NCBI GenBank assembly: GCA_964035575.1
Contig: OZ037934.1
Span: forward strand, 744,001 to 808,000
DNA from: Rhynchopus sp. YZ270_cl-10
Lineage: Eukaryota > Euglenozoa > Diplonemea > Diplonemida > Diplonemidae
Length of the DNA: 64,000 nt
Direction: 5' to 3'
A program made the position numbers and the translations under genes. Under the pieces are notes generated by a model that saw only the letters and a list, made by a program, of their open reading frames with translations, did no database searches and was not told the origin of the DNA. Every line of letters begins with the position of its first letter. Within the stretch, counting starts at the first letter, position 1. Below are positions 29,016-38,747 of the stretch, piece by piece.

Positions 29016-31115
29016 AGAGTACAATGTACAGCCGAGAGAGGGAAGAGCAAATATCGTTGATTCGGAGGAACTCTGACCGGGCTTGGGGAACATGCGTCTC
29101 CTTGGCGATAAGCTTTGCAGGGGTTTTCGCGCGACGCGCGAATTTTTTTTTTTTTTGGACCATCAACAGAACTTTTTCAAAAACCCGAAATCCTGGCGGC
29201 GGGGCTGCTATGTTTTCAAAAAAAAAAAAATGGGGAAGAAAAAAAAAAGGAATCTGACAGGATATGACAAGGTTGTTGTGGTAAAACAAATATTGAATGA
29301 AGAATAAAAAATAAAATAACATAGTGGTGAGCACACTCTAGGGTGGCTACACTAATACAACCAAGTTTTCAAAAATAACAATTTGCAGGCAAAAACGCAA
29401 CTTGCGTCGATTATATTTCCTCTTTTGCCAGATGTTGATATGTGAAAAAAAAAGTCAGATTAGGTAGGGGGGGGGTATGGGGGTAAGCATTTATATAACG
29501 ATATTGGGGAAAATAATTCTAAAAAAAAGATACATTTTATTCAACTTCGACCTGTCCGTTATTTCTTATAGAAATTTTTTCTGCCTTTTTTTCTCAGAAG
29601 TCCTTACACGGAGACCTAAAAAAATCTTACAAAATATCATACAAAAGTGCATTCTGTTCTTCCTCGAAAGTTTTATGAAAATATTAAATTCCCGAATTGG
29701 GTGGTATCTGTTTTGGGGTTTTACCTTGATCAATCGTACTCGATACCATATTAAGGCTTTTTTCGAGGAACAGACACACCATTGAAAGTAAATTGATCCT
29801 CTGCTTGGGCCTTATTGTTTGCTTTGTTTGCGACACACTTTCAATTTTTCTTATTTTTTTAGGTTTGCTTTTGTACAGGTTTCGCACACACACAACATAT
29901 GCCGCTATTATCAGCCTCAAAATACCCAGAAGTCGATATTTCGCCGTGCTTTCTAAATTACTTCAAATATGTCCACAACAAAAGGCTTTTTTTTTGATAC
30001 GGAGACGACGCTGGTGGACAAAACTCCATCTTTCGATTGAACGAATATCTTAATCATTTATACGGTACACACTCAATCTACGCATAACTACACAAAAATA
30101 AGCGCGAAATAACAGGTTCTTATTGTTCTGCTGTGTGTTATGTATTTCACCTTGCGCAGCTGATGCTACACGATAACGAATATGATCAAAAGGTGACTAA
30201 ACAATGAGAGGCTATATACTTGTATTTCTTTTTGCCAACAAACTGCAGGTTTTTCTCTCAGCCCGACCCTTCAAGTGTTAGATGTCAAATAGCACTTAGC
30301 CCCCTCGTAACTAACTAACTACTGGATCTTAGCTTTAGCACACTTTAGCCCCTGCACTTTGTCCTAAATCGTAAGGTATTGTTACTCTTTTGCACGCATG
30401 AAGTCTTATTGGAAACCAAACATATTTAAAACCAACGGTGGATCTGTCTTTACGCCTCCTTTTGAATCCTTTTGAATCCTCCAGATCAGTTGGTATAATG
30501 TTATGTTTAGTTTTTTTTTTATAATTTATCTCATCTTCTTCAGAAGAGACGATTCTTTCAAAAAAAAACAAAATCTTACAGTGATCCAAGAACCATAGTG
30601 GCTGTCCTCCTTTGCTCTATATTAGGGTTTTAGGGTTTCTAAATCCCAAATGATCTTGGTTTCCCTTTTAGGCAGTGGAGACGATGTGTCATGTGTCCTT
30701 CTGCAGTACAATATGGGTTTTGACCGATAGTGCCGTTTAAACGTGTGATGTGTCGTTGTGCTTTGGAGAACGATAGTAGACCATACCATTAGAGTGTTCC
30801 TTATTGAAATTTGTTAATTACAGTATCCAAATAGGGGTTTGATGTACAAATAAGGCAAATTGCCACAAAAAAAAAAACATCCCAAATTTACCGAACTTAT
30901 TTGGATGTCAAGTTTCGTATTGTACTTCATCTGCGGGGTCGTTCTATAGTGGATTAAGTGGAAGTGTGCATCAATTTGCTTAAATCTACCACTTTTGTGT
31001 TTTTCCTGTTTCTGAAAAAAGAGTCAGTTTTCTATTTAGCGGGATTTATTTGATGTGCCCTGCGTCTTCCGGTGGGGCGTTTTGCACTTTCAACTTTTTG
31101 TTTTTTTTTATATAA

Positions 31116-31163
31116 GGTGGCTAAAGCACCCGAGAGGCTTTGGCTCATCTCATAGCCGTTTTC
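31116..31163 (+). repeat. Element A with compensated stem
   Basis: AAGGTGGCTAAAGC, ACCCGAGAG, GCTTTGGCTCATCTCATAG, then CCGTTTTCTG and a T-run ending GACAACAG. The left stem half has an extra A and the right half an extra T (CTAAAGC with GCTTTGG), so pairing is kept. Confidence 0.75.
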
Positions 31164-31215
31164 TGTTTTTTAATTGACAACAGTCTTATTGTGAGTCGCA
31201 TCTGATCTCTTTATT

Positions 31216-31401
31216 GTGGGGTGATCAGGGGGTACGTTTCTGCCACTCTGAAAAATTACATCGTCCGGTATGATAATCACAAAAAAAATCACATTTTTGG
31301 TTAATTCTGCTTTCCCCAGCATTTTTCCTCGTGTTTTTTTGGTCATTTTCTGTGATGTTTCTGTGACCAGAATGGCAGAAAAGCGCCCCGTGATCACCCA
31401 C
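31216..31401. mobile_element. 186-bp TIR element
   Basis: Left end GTGGGGTGATCAGGGGGTAC then GTTTCTGCCACTCTG; right end CAGAATGGCAGAAAAGCGCC then CCGTGATCACCCAC. The ends are about 34-base imperfect inverted repeats. No coding region inside. Confidence 0.7.
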
Positions 31402-31616
31402 ATTATTTTATGTTTACTCTTACGGTGCGGACCACTCACGTCCCACCCTTTTACATAAGCTCGACCGAGCCGCGTTTTTTGTTGTTGTTTTAGCACAGTT
31501 TCAACTCTCTTAATAACCTTTATGTTCTTAGTTGAGTCTTTTCCACAGAGGGAACACCTGCTTTCCGCTTGAATTAGAAAAAGATCTTGACGCGCCAAAA
31601 GTCAAAACTTTAAAAT

Positions 31617-31668
31617 ATGATAAGGGGACTAAGCACGAGAGGCTTAGGATCATCTTATAAACTTTTCT
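31617..31668 (+). repeat. Element A (hairpin)
   Basis: ATGATAAGGGGACTAAGC, ACGAGAG, GCTTAGGATCATCTTATAAA, then CTTTTCTTC. Near-consensus, about 720 bases before the phosphoesterase start. Confidence 0.8.
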
Positions 31669-32389
31669 TCAAAATCAGCCCTTTTCTTATCACTTCTTCT
31701 ATGTTTCTGATACATTTTGTTGATGATTTCTCTTGCTCCTTTGTACACCGAAAAAATGCAGTACACCATTCGTACTGCACTTCTGAAGGGGAACTGCGGT
31801 ACTACCGTGTCCCAGGGTGTGTGTGTGCTTCTCTGACGTGGGTGTCCACGCTTGCCTGCCACTGCAGAAGTGCTTCACCTTCTCGCAGTGGTATGTGGAC
31901 TCTGCGCCGGTTTGTGTTGTTTCTTTTCTTTCTGAAAAATATGTGTTTTTCTTTGTGTTCTTATTTATCGAATGGTTGGCGTAACGCTTTTTTTTTTGCC
32001 TTTCTAAATACCTTTCTTGTGTTCTTGTTTATCAGAAGACCAGAATCTCATCTTCGTCGAAGAAGAGAAAAAAAAAGGAGGGTATCCTGTTGCACCCTTT
32101 TAATGCTTTATTGCTTTGCTGTTTTTGTTGAAATAGTAAGGCAAACGAATTTTGAACGTTTTTTTTTCCAATTTTTTTTTCTTCTTTTTTTTTTCTCATT
32201 TGTCTTTCTCGATTCTACGTCATGTCGTAGGGTTCTTCGCTCGAACGAAATATTCAAAAAGATTCAAAAAGACTGGCTTACCACCCCTTCATCAATCATT
32301 ATTCCCCCACTTTCTCCTTTAATTTGTTCCACACGCTTTTTCATCTTTGTCTATTAGGCTACACCTGCTTTCATTTTCCTTGGGGGGGT

Positions 32390-33865
32390 ATGGGCGGGAA
32401 CATGAAGAAACGTGGTGAGAAGCTGAAGTCTATCCCTGTCGTGCTTGGTGTGCTGCTCCTTGCTGCCGCTGGCTGCGCCGCGGTGGTGCAGAAGGAGGGC
32501 GCTGTGCGGCCTGCGGTTGCGTACGGCATCTACCTGGGTGCAGGGCTGGTGTTCTTCGCAGTGCAGCTGACCTACTGCAGGCTTGCTGGGCGGAGCGACG
32601 ACTTCTCGAAAATTACGACCGCTATATACATTTTTTTGTATCCATTCCAACTTGCGCTGGCCTACAGCCTGACAAACACACCCCTACGTTACGCCGTGGC
32701 TGGTGTCTCAATCTGGCTGTATCTCTCCTTCATGGTCAACATGATGGCGCTCATGGTGAAGCCGTTGATGCGCCCTTTATGGTTCCGTGTCTTGATTTCG
32801 TATCCCTCTACCGGGTCGTTTTGCGCTGCGATTTTTGGGTTCGTGTTGCTCCCCTGCGCGTGGCTGCCGTATCCAGGCGATATCATCGCCTGTGTGTTGG
32901 TGCCACATCTGTTAGGATTGACGGGAGTCATTCAGTCACTTCTTCCTGTTCCGACTCAATGGGATAATATAAGACTCGAGGTCGGTCCGAATGTAGAGCC
33001 AATCCACGGAGAGAAGGCGGTGCGCATGAAGCACGGTAGTAAAAGCCCGGCTGCGTTGCGGATTGTCCAGCTCACTGATGTGCATCTGGGTGCGTTTATG
33101 TCCGAAGCGCGTCTCAGAAACATCTGCACCATCGCCGTGTCTCACAACCCAGACATCATTTTGTTAACCGGCGATTTTCATACCCCAGAGTCAGACCACA
33201 CACCAGGCTCTTTAGAGCGTGCGTTAGAACCTCTACGTGGTGTGCGCAATGTGTACGCAAGCCTTGGCAACCACGATGTGGAGTCCCCTGAGGTGTTTGC
33301 CAAGGTACGTGACGCGTTGGAGGAGCTTGGCATCGCGCTTCTTGTTGACGGTGATACTACCACTAATATACGTGGCCGTTCTGTACGCATTATTGGGCAC
33401 GGCTGGCCGCACCGTATCGCAGGCGCCATGCGTTCCATGGCGCCAGACAATACAGACACCCTTAATATCCACCTTCTGCATGATCCTGGATATTTCACTG
33501 ATATTCCCGATACCGGTGCGTTAGCCTTAGGGGGGCATACCCACGGAGGGCAGATGGGTCTGTTCAGTCTTGGCTTCAACGCGACGCTCGTCGGGGTAGC
33601 AACCGGCCACCCCGACCACAGCCTCTGGGCAGCAGGACGGAACCGGCTCTGGGCGCACCGTGGGCAGGGGTTCCGTTCTCTAAGCTGCCAGTGGGTGCCG
33701 CGGTTGGGTGTCCCGCCGGAGTACTCTGTGCTTGCGGTGACGTGGAAGGGAGGAGGAGGAGGAGGTAATGGTGGTGGAGGTGCAGGGAATGGCCTTGGTG
33801 CCGAATCCAGGGAAGGTGTCCAGACCCACCTCGACACAGCGAGCAGTAATGAGTTCAGTAGTTGA
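32390..33865 (+). CDS. Membrane-anchored calcineurin-like metallophosphoesterase (YaeI-like)
   Basis: 491 residues from the ATG at 32390; a second in-frame ATG at 32402 would remove four residues. The N-terminal 190 residues hold five or six hydrophobic helices (IPVVLGVLLLAAAGCAAV, YGIYLGAGLVFFAVQLTY, ITTAIYIFLYPFQLALAYSL, WLYLSFMVNMMALMV, FCAAIFGFVLLPCAWL, CVLVPHLLGLTGVIQSLL). The catalytic domain has every metal-binding motif: TDVHLG (about residue 229), GDFH (261), GNHD (293), the lone His in LLHDPGYF (363) and GGHTHGGQ (381). These place a two-metal centre. Relatives hydrolyse phosphomonoesters or diesters, often of lipid-linked or UDP substrates; the substrate here is unknown. The C-terminus is Gly-rich (KGGGGGGNGGGGAGNG) then polar. 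Single exon. Confidence 0.9.
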   Translation: MGGNMKKRGEKLKSIPVVLGVLLLAAAGCAAVVQKEGAVRPAVAYGIYLGAGLVFFAVQLTYCRLAGRSDDFSKITTAIYIFLYPFQLALAYSLTNTPLRYAVAGVSIWLYLSFMVNMMALMVKPLMRPLWFRVLISYPSTGSFCAAIFGFVLLPCAWLPYPGDIIACVLVPHLLGLTGVIQSLLPVPTQWDNIRLEVGPNVEPIHGEKAVRMKHGSKSPAALRIVQLTDVHLGAFMSEARLRNICTIAVSHNPDIILLTGDFHTPESDHTPGSLERALEPLRGVRNVYASLGNHDVESPEVFAKVRDALEELGIALLVDGDTTTNIRGRSVRIIGHGWPHRIAGAMRSMAPDNTDTLNIHLLHDPGYFTDIPDTGALALGGHTHGGQMGLFSLGFNATLVGVATGHPDHSLWAAGRNRLWAHRGQGFRSLSCQWVPRLGVPPEYSVLAVTWKGGGGGGNGGGGAGNGLGAESREGVQTHLDTASSNEFSS

Positions 33866-34000
33866 GAAAGCGAGAGAGGGTTTTGTTTAGAGAAGAGGAA
33901 GAAAGGGTGTACTGATGAGGGGGGGAGGGAAAGGGAGGGTGGGAGGGAGGGGGGGGATATATGCAGTTGAGAGAGAATACCTCAACAATTTTTTAGATGT

Positions 34001-34072
34001 AAACCACAAAAATGGATGTAGGGCTGCATGGTTGGGGGTACACCCTGCTGTATTTCAGGTCAGCTTTTTTTC
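34001..34072 (+). repeat. Element B, internally shortened
   Basis: AACCACAAAAATGGATGTAG, GGCTGCATGGTTGGGGGTAC, ACCCTGCTGTATTTCAGGTC then AGCTTTTTTT. A second B tail (CACGAGAGGGCTTTGTATTT then CAAGTCAACTT) lies at 34433-34462. Confidence 0.75.
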
Positions 34073-34465
34073 AAAGGTGGCCCCCATAGTGTGAGTGTAT
34101 TTTTTATTTTTTATGTTTCGCCTCAATAAATCGAGAAATAATTCAAACAAACAACAAAAAAGTGTAATGTATCTAGCCTCGTTGTCCTCGTCTGGGTTAC
34201 AGTGTGTTTGATTTGCAACACATATCCCCCCCCATTTTTAGGAAAAGAAAGAACACAAAAAGAGTGGTGGGTGTTCACTGCGCTCCCTCTAGGCGGTCTT
34301 ATATAAGGGTGAGCATAAACGCCCTTTGCTTTGTTACCCTGGTCACAATGCTTATTCCCCTTGATTTTTTTGGTTACATGCTCACCTACTGCAAAGCGTA
34401 CTCCGGCGGGACCTTTGTATATAAAGACACGTCACGAGAGGGCTTTGTATTTCAAGTCAACTTCC

Positions 34466-34575
34466 GGGCCATCTATGAACGGGAAGAGAGATTTTTTTTT
34501 CACTTCGCTCTCAGTAGGGCCCTCACAAAGCTCTCACAGCCTGTTGGTGTGTATCACGAAGATCATAGATGGCCC
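34466..34575. mobile_element. 110-bp MITE with GGGCCATCTATGA ends
   Basis: GGGCCATCTATGA at the left pairs with TCATAGATGGCCC at the right without mismatch. A T-run and CACTTCGCTCTC lie inside. The right half recurs at 42382-42461 (CACTTCAGTACGCTCTCACA ... ATCATAGATGG). Confidence 0.75.
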
Positions 34576-34907
34576 AACGTCTATTTCTGTTTTGCTCTCT
34601 TTTAAGGAACCTGTCTCGAGCACTGTTATGTCACGCAAAAAAGTACCATGCTCGAGCATTTGCTACCAATTTTTATTTTTTTTTACAGAGCCTGCGTCTG
34701 CCGAACAGTGAGGCGTTTTGCAATTTCAACTTCGTTTTGTTTTTTTTTGCTTTGCGGAAAATTGATTGTTTCAGTTTATTCAAAATTTATATGATTTTCC
34801 TTCAAAAAAATACAAATGGCTTCGACCAAGGCTTTTTTGCGCTAAATTTTTGGTAGTATTTAGTGCAGAACACCCGAGGAGGAGCGTCACTTTATATATG
34901 GGTGGGG

Positions 34908-34993
34908 ACTACTAGTCATGCTACAAGCCCAAATGACTAGTGTTTTACGACTAGTCTTACACCAGTAACACCACTAGTTTAGCACTAGTTGTT
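34908..34993. repeat. Element F (ACTAGT-rich)
   Basis: ACTAGTGTTTTACGACTAGT, CTTACACCAGTAACACCACT, AGTTTAGCACTAGTTG. The copy at 59236-59355 reads ACTCGCGTTTTACGACTTAG, TGTTACACCAGTAACACTAG. Confidence 0.7.
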
Positions 34994-35283
34994 TCGAGAA
35001 TTCTAGACCGGTTCATCAATCTTATATACCTACCTTCCGCAAAGAACTGTATTCTTATTCCTACGAACGCTTGCTTTTAAAAGGAGAAATAGTTATTACC
35101 AGGTGTACGGTCGGCCAAAAATCATCCCTCAAAACAGGGGGATTTTTTATTGTGCAATTTCAACAGAAACAACTTTACCTACCCGGATACTATTTCTTTT
35201 GTTTCTCTCAAATCAGGCGGCCTTTTTGTGTGCTGTCAAGCGCTGCCAGCGTGCTACGTAGTACAGACAGTCCAATGTTTGTC

Positions 35284-35332
35284 AAGGTGAACTAAGCCAA
35301 ACGAAACTTAGGGTTCTGCTCATCAAAACTTT
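35284..35332 (+). repeat. Element A, diverged
   Basis: AAGGTGAACTAAG, CCAAACGAAA, CTTAGGGTTCTGCTCATCAA, AACTTTTTC. The ACTAAG/CTTAGG stem is kept around a longer loop. A long T-run follows. Confidence 0.6.
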
Positions 35333-35651
35333 TTCTTCTGTCTTTTTTGTGTGTGTTTTTTTTTTTTTTTTTTTTTTTTTTTTGCATTTCCTGGACAGTA
35401 ATGTATATAGGGGTGGTGGGGGTACAGTAAAGGGGGAAATATGTGGGAAACCCCCTTTTTTGGATTTTCGCGTGGTTGTGTGCAGGGTTTTATATAGCTA
35501 GCACCCACCAAAACGGTAGTTTTGTGTGAGGCAGTCATTGTTTTTGTGTGTGGAAAACTAGTGTCTTATCCAGGAATCCAGATTTCAAGATCGGGATCAG
35601 CTTGTTTTTTGCCCAAAAATTCAGCACTGCTGACAAGGGAAGACACTGGGA

Positions 35652-35740
35652 ACAATACTTTTTTTTGCGAAGCAAAAAAAATAATATAAAATGGCGCCGC
35701 AGGCGAAAAAAATTCATGGTACGGTGTAAAAATCTAGCTT
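35652..35740 (-). repeat. Element L, reverse orientation
   Basis: AATAATATAAAATGGCGCCG then CAGGCGAAAAAAATTCATGG, TACGGTGTAAAAATCTAGCT is the reverse complement of the 27750-27830 unit. Confidence 0.65.
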
Positions 35741-35905
35741 TTTACACCACGAGTCACTCAGAGAACCCCTTTTTGCGGAATCCCGACTCGTTTTTTAGGC
35801 TTCTTGACGACCGTGCTCTTCATGGTGGGGTCGCGTTGCTCTGGAGTCCCTTCGGGACCCCTCTTAGAGTCCTGTAAGGTAAGGTAAAAATTGCAAAAAA
35901 TCCCG

Positions 35906-36375
35906 AAATTGGTGTGGCTGAACGGGGGGGAGCATAAAGTGCGGAAAAGTGCTGAAAAAGTGCGGAAAAAGTGCGAATAGGTGCGGAAAAAGTGCGGAAA
36001 AAGTGCGAATCAGCCCCCAAAAAATGTTCCCCCACCTTGTAAAAGTTGAACACTGTGTACTGTAGGTACTGTAGGTACGGTTTTCGCACTTTTCCCGCAC
36101 TTATTCGCACTTTTACCATGTTGGCTTGCTGACTGTGTCTGTGTACCTGTGTAGGTACACAGGTACACAGCACCTACAGTACACAGTATTCTGTGGGTAC
36201 CTACCGTACCTGTACCTGTGTGCCTGTGTATTTGGCAAAGACAGTCAGCAAGCCTACATGCTAAAAGTGCGAACAAGTGCGGAAAAAGTGCGGAAAAAGT
36301 GCGAATAGGTGCGGAAAAAGTGCGAGAAAGTGCGGAAAAGTGCGAATCAGACCCCTTCAGCCACACCAGAAATTC
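35906..36375. mobile_element. 470-bp TIR element with internal GTGCGGAAAA minisatellite
   Basis: Ends AATTGGTGTGGCTGAACGGG and ACCCCTTCAGCCACACCAGA then AATT are inverted repeats of about 21 bases. Inside each end lies a run of 11-13-base units (AGTGCGGAAAA, GTGCGAATAGGTGCGG), six to eight on each side. The centre is a third inverted repeat of GTACC/GGTAC words (CTGTGTAGGTACACAGGTAC). No coding region. Confidence 0.75.
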
Positions 36376-36449
36376 TATAGTTTTTTTTTTTTTTTTCGAT
36401 TTTTTGTGGGATTTGGTCCCACATACAGATACCTATATACATCACTGTT

Positions 36450-37248
36450 CCTGGATCAGGCATTTTGCTAACCATCGTTCCATCGTTCCCTGTTTTTGGC
36501 GTTTTTTTTTTTTTTTTTTTTCATCGTTCCATCGTTCCCCCTAGGAAAAAGGTGGCATCGTTCCATCGTTCCATGGACTGTACTGTGGGGTGTGTCACAG
36601 ATGCAGAGACCCTGGGCTCAAGGGCTCACCGTGGGAGACCAGAACGCGACTGAATTGGTCAAACGCCGAAGGAAAAGGAAGCATGCAGCGTGGCGAAAGA
36701 ATAAAAGTAGCGTACCGTGCGCCTGCGGCGCAGCTTGCAGCCCACCCTTCCCATGACATAGTTTGGCTGTAAAAGTGTGCAATTTTAAGCGCATTTTCTT
36801 GAAATGTTGCGTACCGTGGCTTCGCCAGAAACTTTCGTTTTATCAAAATATGGAAGTAAAAATTACGGTAACTGTTGATAATTACCAACGACAGTGCCGG
36901 TTTATGGCAACATTTTTTTAGAAATGTTGCGTACCGTGGCTTCGCCAGGAACTGGATGCCATGACCGCCGCTTCTTTTATAGATATACTGAGGTTATTGA
37001 TAAGAGGCTGACACCCACTACGGCTTGTGATTCACCCTCCCCACCTGCCTTTCACGATTTTGTGCATCAGAGGGGAGAAAGAGCCTCATCTTCTTGTACT
37101 GACAGGGAGTCGGGCGCGCGAAGCGCGCGCAGCGACCGCTTTTGCGGGGGGAAAGCTCGGGACCCCTTTTGCCCTCTGATTTTTTTTTTTTTTTCCATCG
37201 TTCCCCCCATTTAGGAACCCGGCCGAGTTAGCATAATGCCTGTCCTGG
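36450..37248. mobile_element. 799-bp GCTAACC-type TIR element carrying a D repeat
   Basis: Left end CCTGGATCAGGCATTTTGCT then AACCATCGTTCC; right end GGAACCCGGCCGAGTTAGCA then TAATGCCTGTCCTGG. These pair over about 30 bases. Subterminal ATCGTTCC words repeat. Inside, 36588-37110 is element D (GTGTGTCACAGATGCAGAGA ... GAGACCAGAACGCGACTGAA ... CTGACACCCACTACGGCTTG). D also sits in an element with different ends at 57822-58482. Non-coding. Confidence 0.75.
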
Positions 37249-37656
37249 ATGAGCTCACAATGGTGTGCGGCTCTCCACTTTTTCCCCTTTTTTAAGGTGA
37301 CCGCTGGGGGCGGGGGCGGCGGGGGGACGACAATTCACCTGATGTGTATATTTCTTTCGACAGGCCGCCCGCGGAGTGTCAGTGCCTGCGCCCCAGAGAA
37401 TTTTATTATTTTTTTTTGGCGTTTTGCACAAACATATCAACTTCACTTTATTTTGTTAGCTCACAACTCTTCAACTGAAGGTGGGCTTTCCAGCGAGTTG
37501 TGCACCATCCCCACCTCCCCCCCCGTTCACACTACGGTACGGGCAAATGCCATTATCTGTTTTCCTTTTCTTACACCTTCCGTTTTGTTGGCCAAGAGGA
37601 ATGCTTTCGTCCGGATGTCTGGCATCGTACGTGGTCGGTAAGGTGCATCAATATCT

Positions 37657-37990
37657 CATACAATGCAACGAGGCCGAAAGCGGCCTCGCTAAGGCCGGGG
37701 CTCAGGCGTGGCTGAGTGATTGTAAATCCCTCGAGTTTTTATTTTTCTGTTTCTGGATTGGCCCAGACCCAGTGTTATTTCAATACTGGGTTCGCGTGCG
37801 TGAAGCCAGGGGGTGGCTGCATTCCGCATTCCTCTTTTTCGGAATCGGGGTGTGCTCCATCCTATTTAAAAAAAACGTTCATGAGGCGATATTGTAAGCA
37901 TTAGTATTAGTACACCTCAGTCACGCCTCAAGATTGATTTGCCAGACACGCCTATCTTATTGGGCGTAGTCGGCCTCGTTGCATTGTATG
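37657..37990. mobile_element. 334-bp element with perfect 20-bp TIR, inserted into element J
   Basis: CATACAATGCAACGAGGCCG at the left and CGGCCTCGTTGCATTGTATG at the right are exact complements. Subterminal GGCTCAGGCGTGGCTGAG and CTCAGTCACGCCTCAAG also pair. Element J stops at the left border. The perfect ends suggest recent movement. No transposase inside. Confidence 0.8.
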
Positions 37991-38310
37991 GTAACTACCA
38001 TTTCTCTTTTTTTTTGGCCTCAACGAGGTTTCCTCTTCACGCCGTGGCCACTTTTCTTCATGGCCGCCACTTGCGGAGCGTATTGCAGTAATAAAAATAT
38101 CAACACAGAATATTCATTACACACTTTACGTACAAACAAAACCAGTGGCCTGCGTACACCGGTGTATGGTCAGGCGTTTGCATTTTTCAACTCCTCTCTT
38201 TTTTTTTGCTCTTTTACCACCCCCACCCACCAACGGACCGTTTCGACGTTCCTGACATCCTTTTGACGAAGAGTGACCCCACCACCTGGCGCCCCCCCTT
38301 CCTCCCCCCC

Positions 38311-38535
38311 CACGACGGGACCCAGTGACAAGTGACAAGTGAAAATGACAAGCGAATGACAAGTGAAAAAGGTGACAAGTAAATGACAAGTGAAATGACA
38401 AGTAAATCACTTGTCATGACAAGTGAATATCCCAATAGAAAATCACTTGTCATGACAAGTGACTTTTTTGAGTGACAAGTGACAAGTGAAATGACATGTG
38501 ATTTCACTTGTCACTTGTTACTGGACCCCGTCGTG
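38311..38535. mobile_element. CACGACGG-family element with TGACAAG minisatellite
   Basis: Left end CACGACGGGACCCAGTGACA then AGTGACAAGTG; right end CACTTGTCACTTGTTACTGG then ACCCCGTCGTG; 31 paired bases with about three mismatches. The interior is mostly (AA)TGACAAGTG-type words in both directions (CACTTGTCATGACAAGTGA). Confidence 0.8.
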
Positions 38536-38574
38536 CCCCTTTTTTTCAACGAGAGTACTTTATATTTCAATATT

Positions 38575-38675
38575 ACCGTATTCGTACAACATTATCGACA
38601 CGTAATAATGTTCGACCTTTTCAGGATTTTTTTTTTTTTTGGAAGGACCTTTTTTATCGAACATTTTTTACGATT
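38575..38675 (+). mobile_element. Element C, third copy
   Basis: ACCGTATTCGTACAAC at the left; ATTTTTTACGATTATTG at the right (decayed inverted repeat). The core AATAATGTTCGACCTTTTCA then GG is kept. It lies 73 bases before the Not3-like start; the acceptor AG at 38695-38696 follows. Confidence 0.7.
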
Positions 38676-38747
38676 ATTGCATTTTGTTTTGAACAGGCCA
38701 CACAACACAAACCACCTTATCTCGAATTTGCAACAAACAAAGCAAAT

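Larger units (their letters stand above)
26784..32389. other. 5.6-kb gene-free stretch with many diverged repeats
   Basis: No ORF is convincing as protein. AT-rich, with T/A homopolymers and CA-repeats (28368-28383, 28432-28450). Contents: element L direct pair (27695-27830), reversed element G (27838-27905), a partial D repeat (28845-29015), element H (29315-29375), element A copies (30186-30222, 31116-31163, 31617-31668) and a TIR element (31216-31401). From 29380 to 30150 and 30230 to 31060 I see nothing but AT-rich sequence. The likely acceptor for the next gene is CTATTAG ending 32357. Confidence 0.55.
33866..38747. other. 4.9-kb gene-free stretch packed with TIR elements
   Basis: Listed separately: element B (34001-34072), a palindromic MITE (34466-34575), element F, element A (35284-35332), reversed element L, and four TIR elements at 35906-36375, 36450-37248, 37657-37990 and 38311-38535, then element C (38575-38675) just before the next gene. 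Element J (37601-37656) is cut by the 37657 insertion. No ORF is convincing. Confidence 0.6.

Noticed and set aside
31170-31598. 142-residue minus-strand ORF as a gene
   Set aside because: It runs through a TIR element on both sides, has no recognised domain and opposes every other gene in the window.
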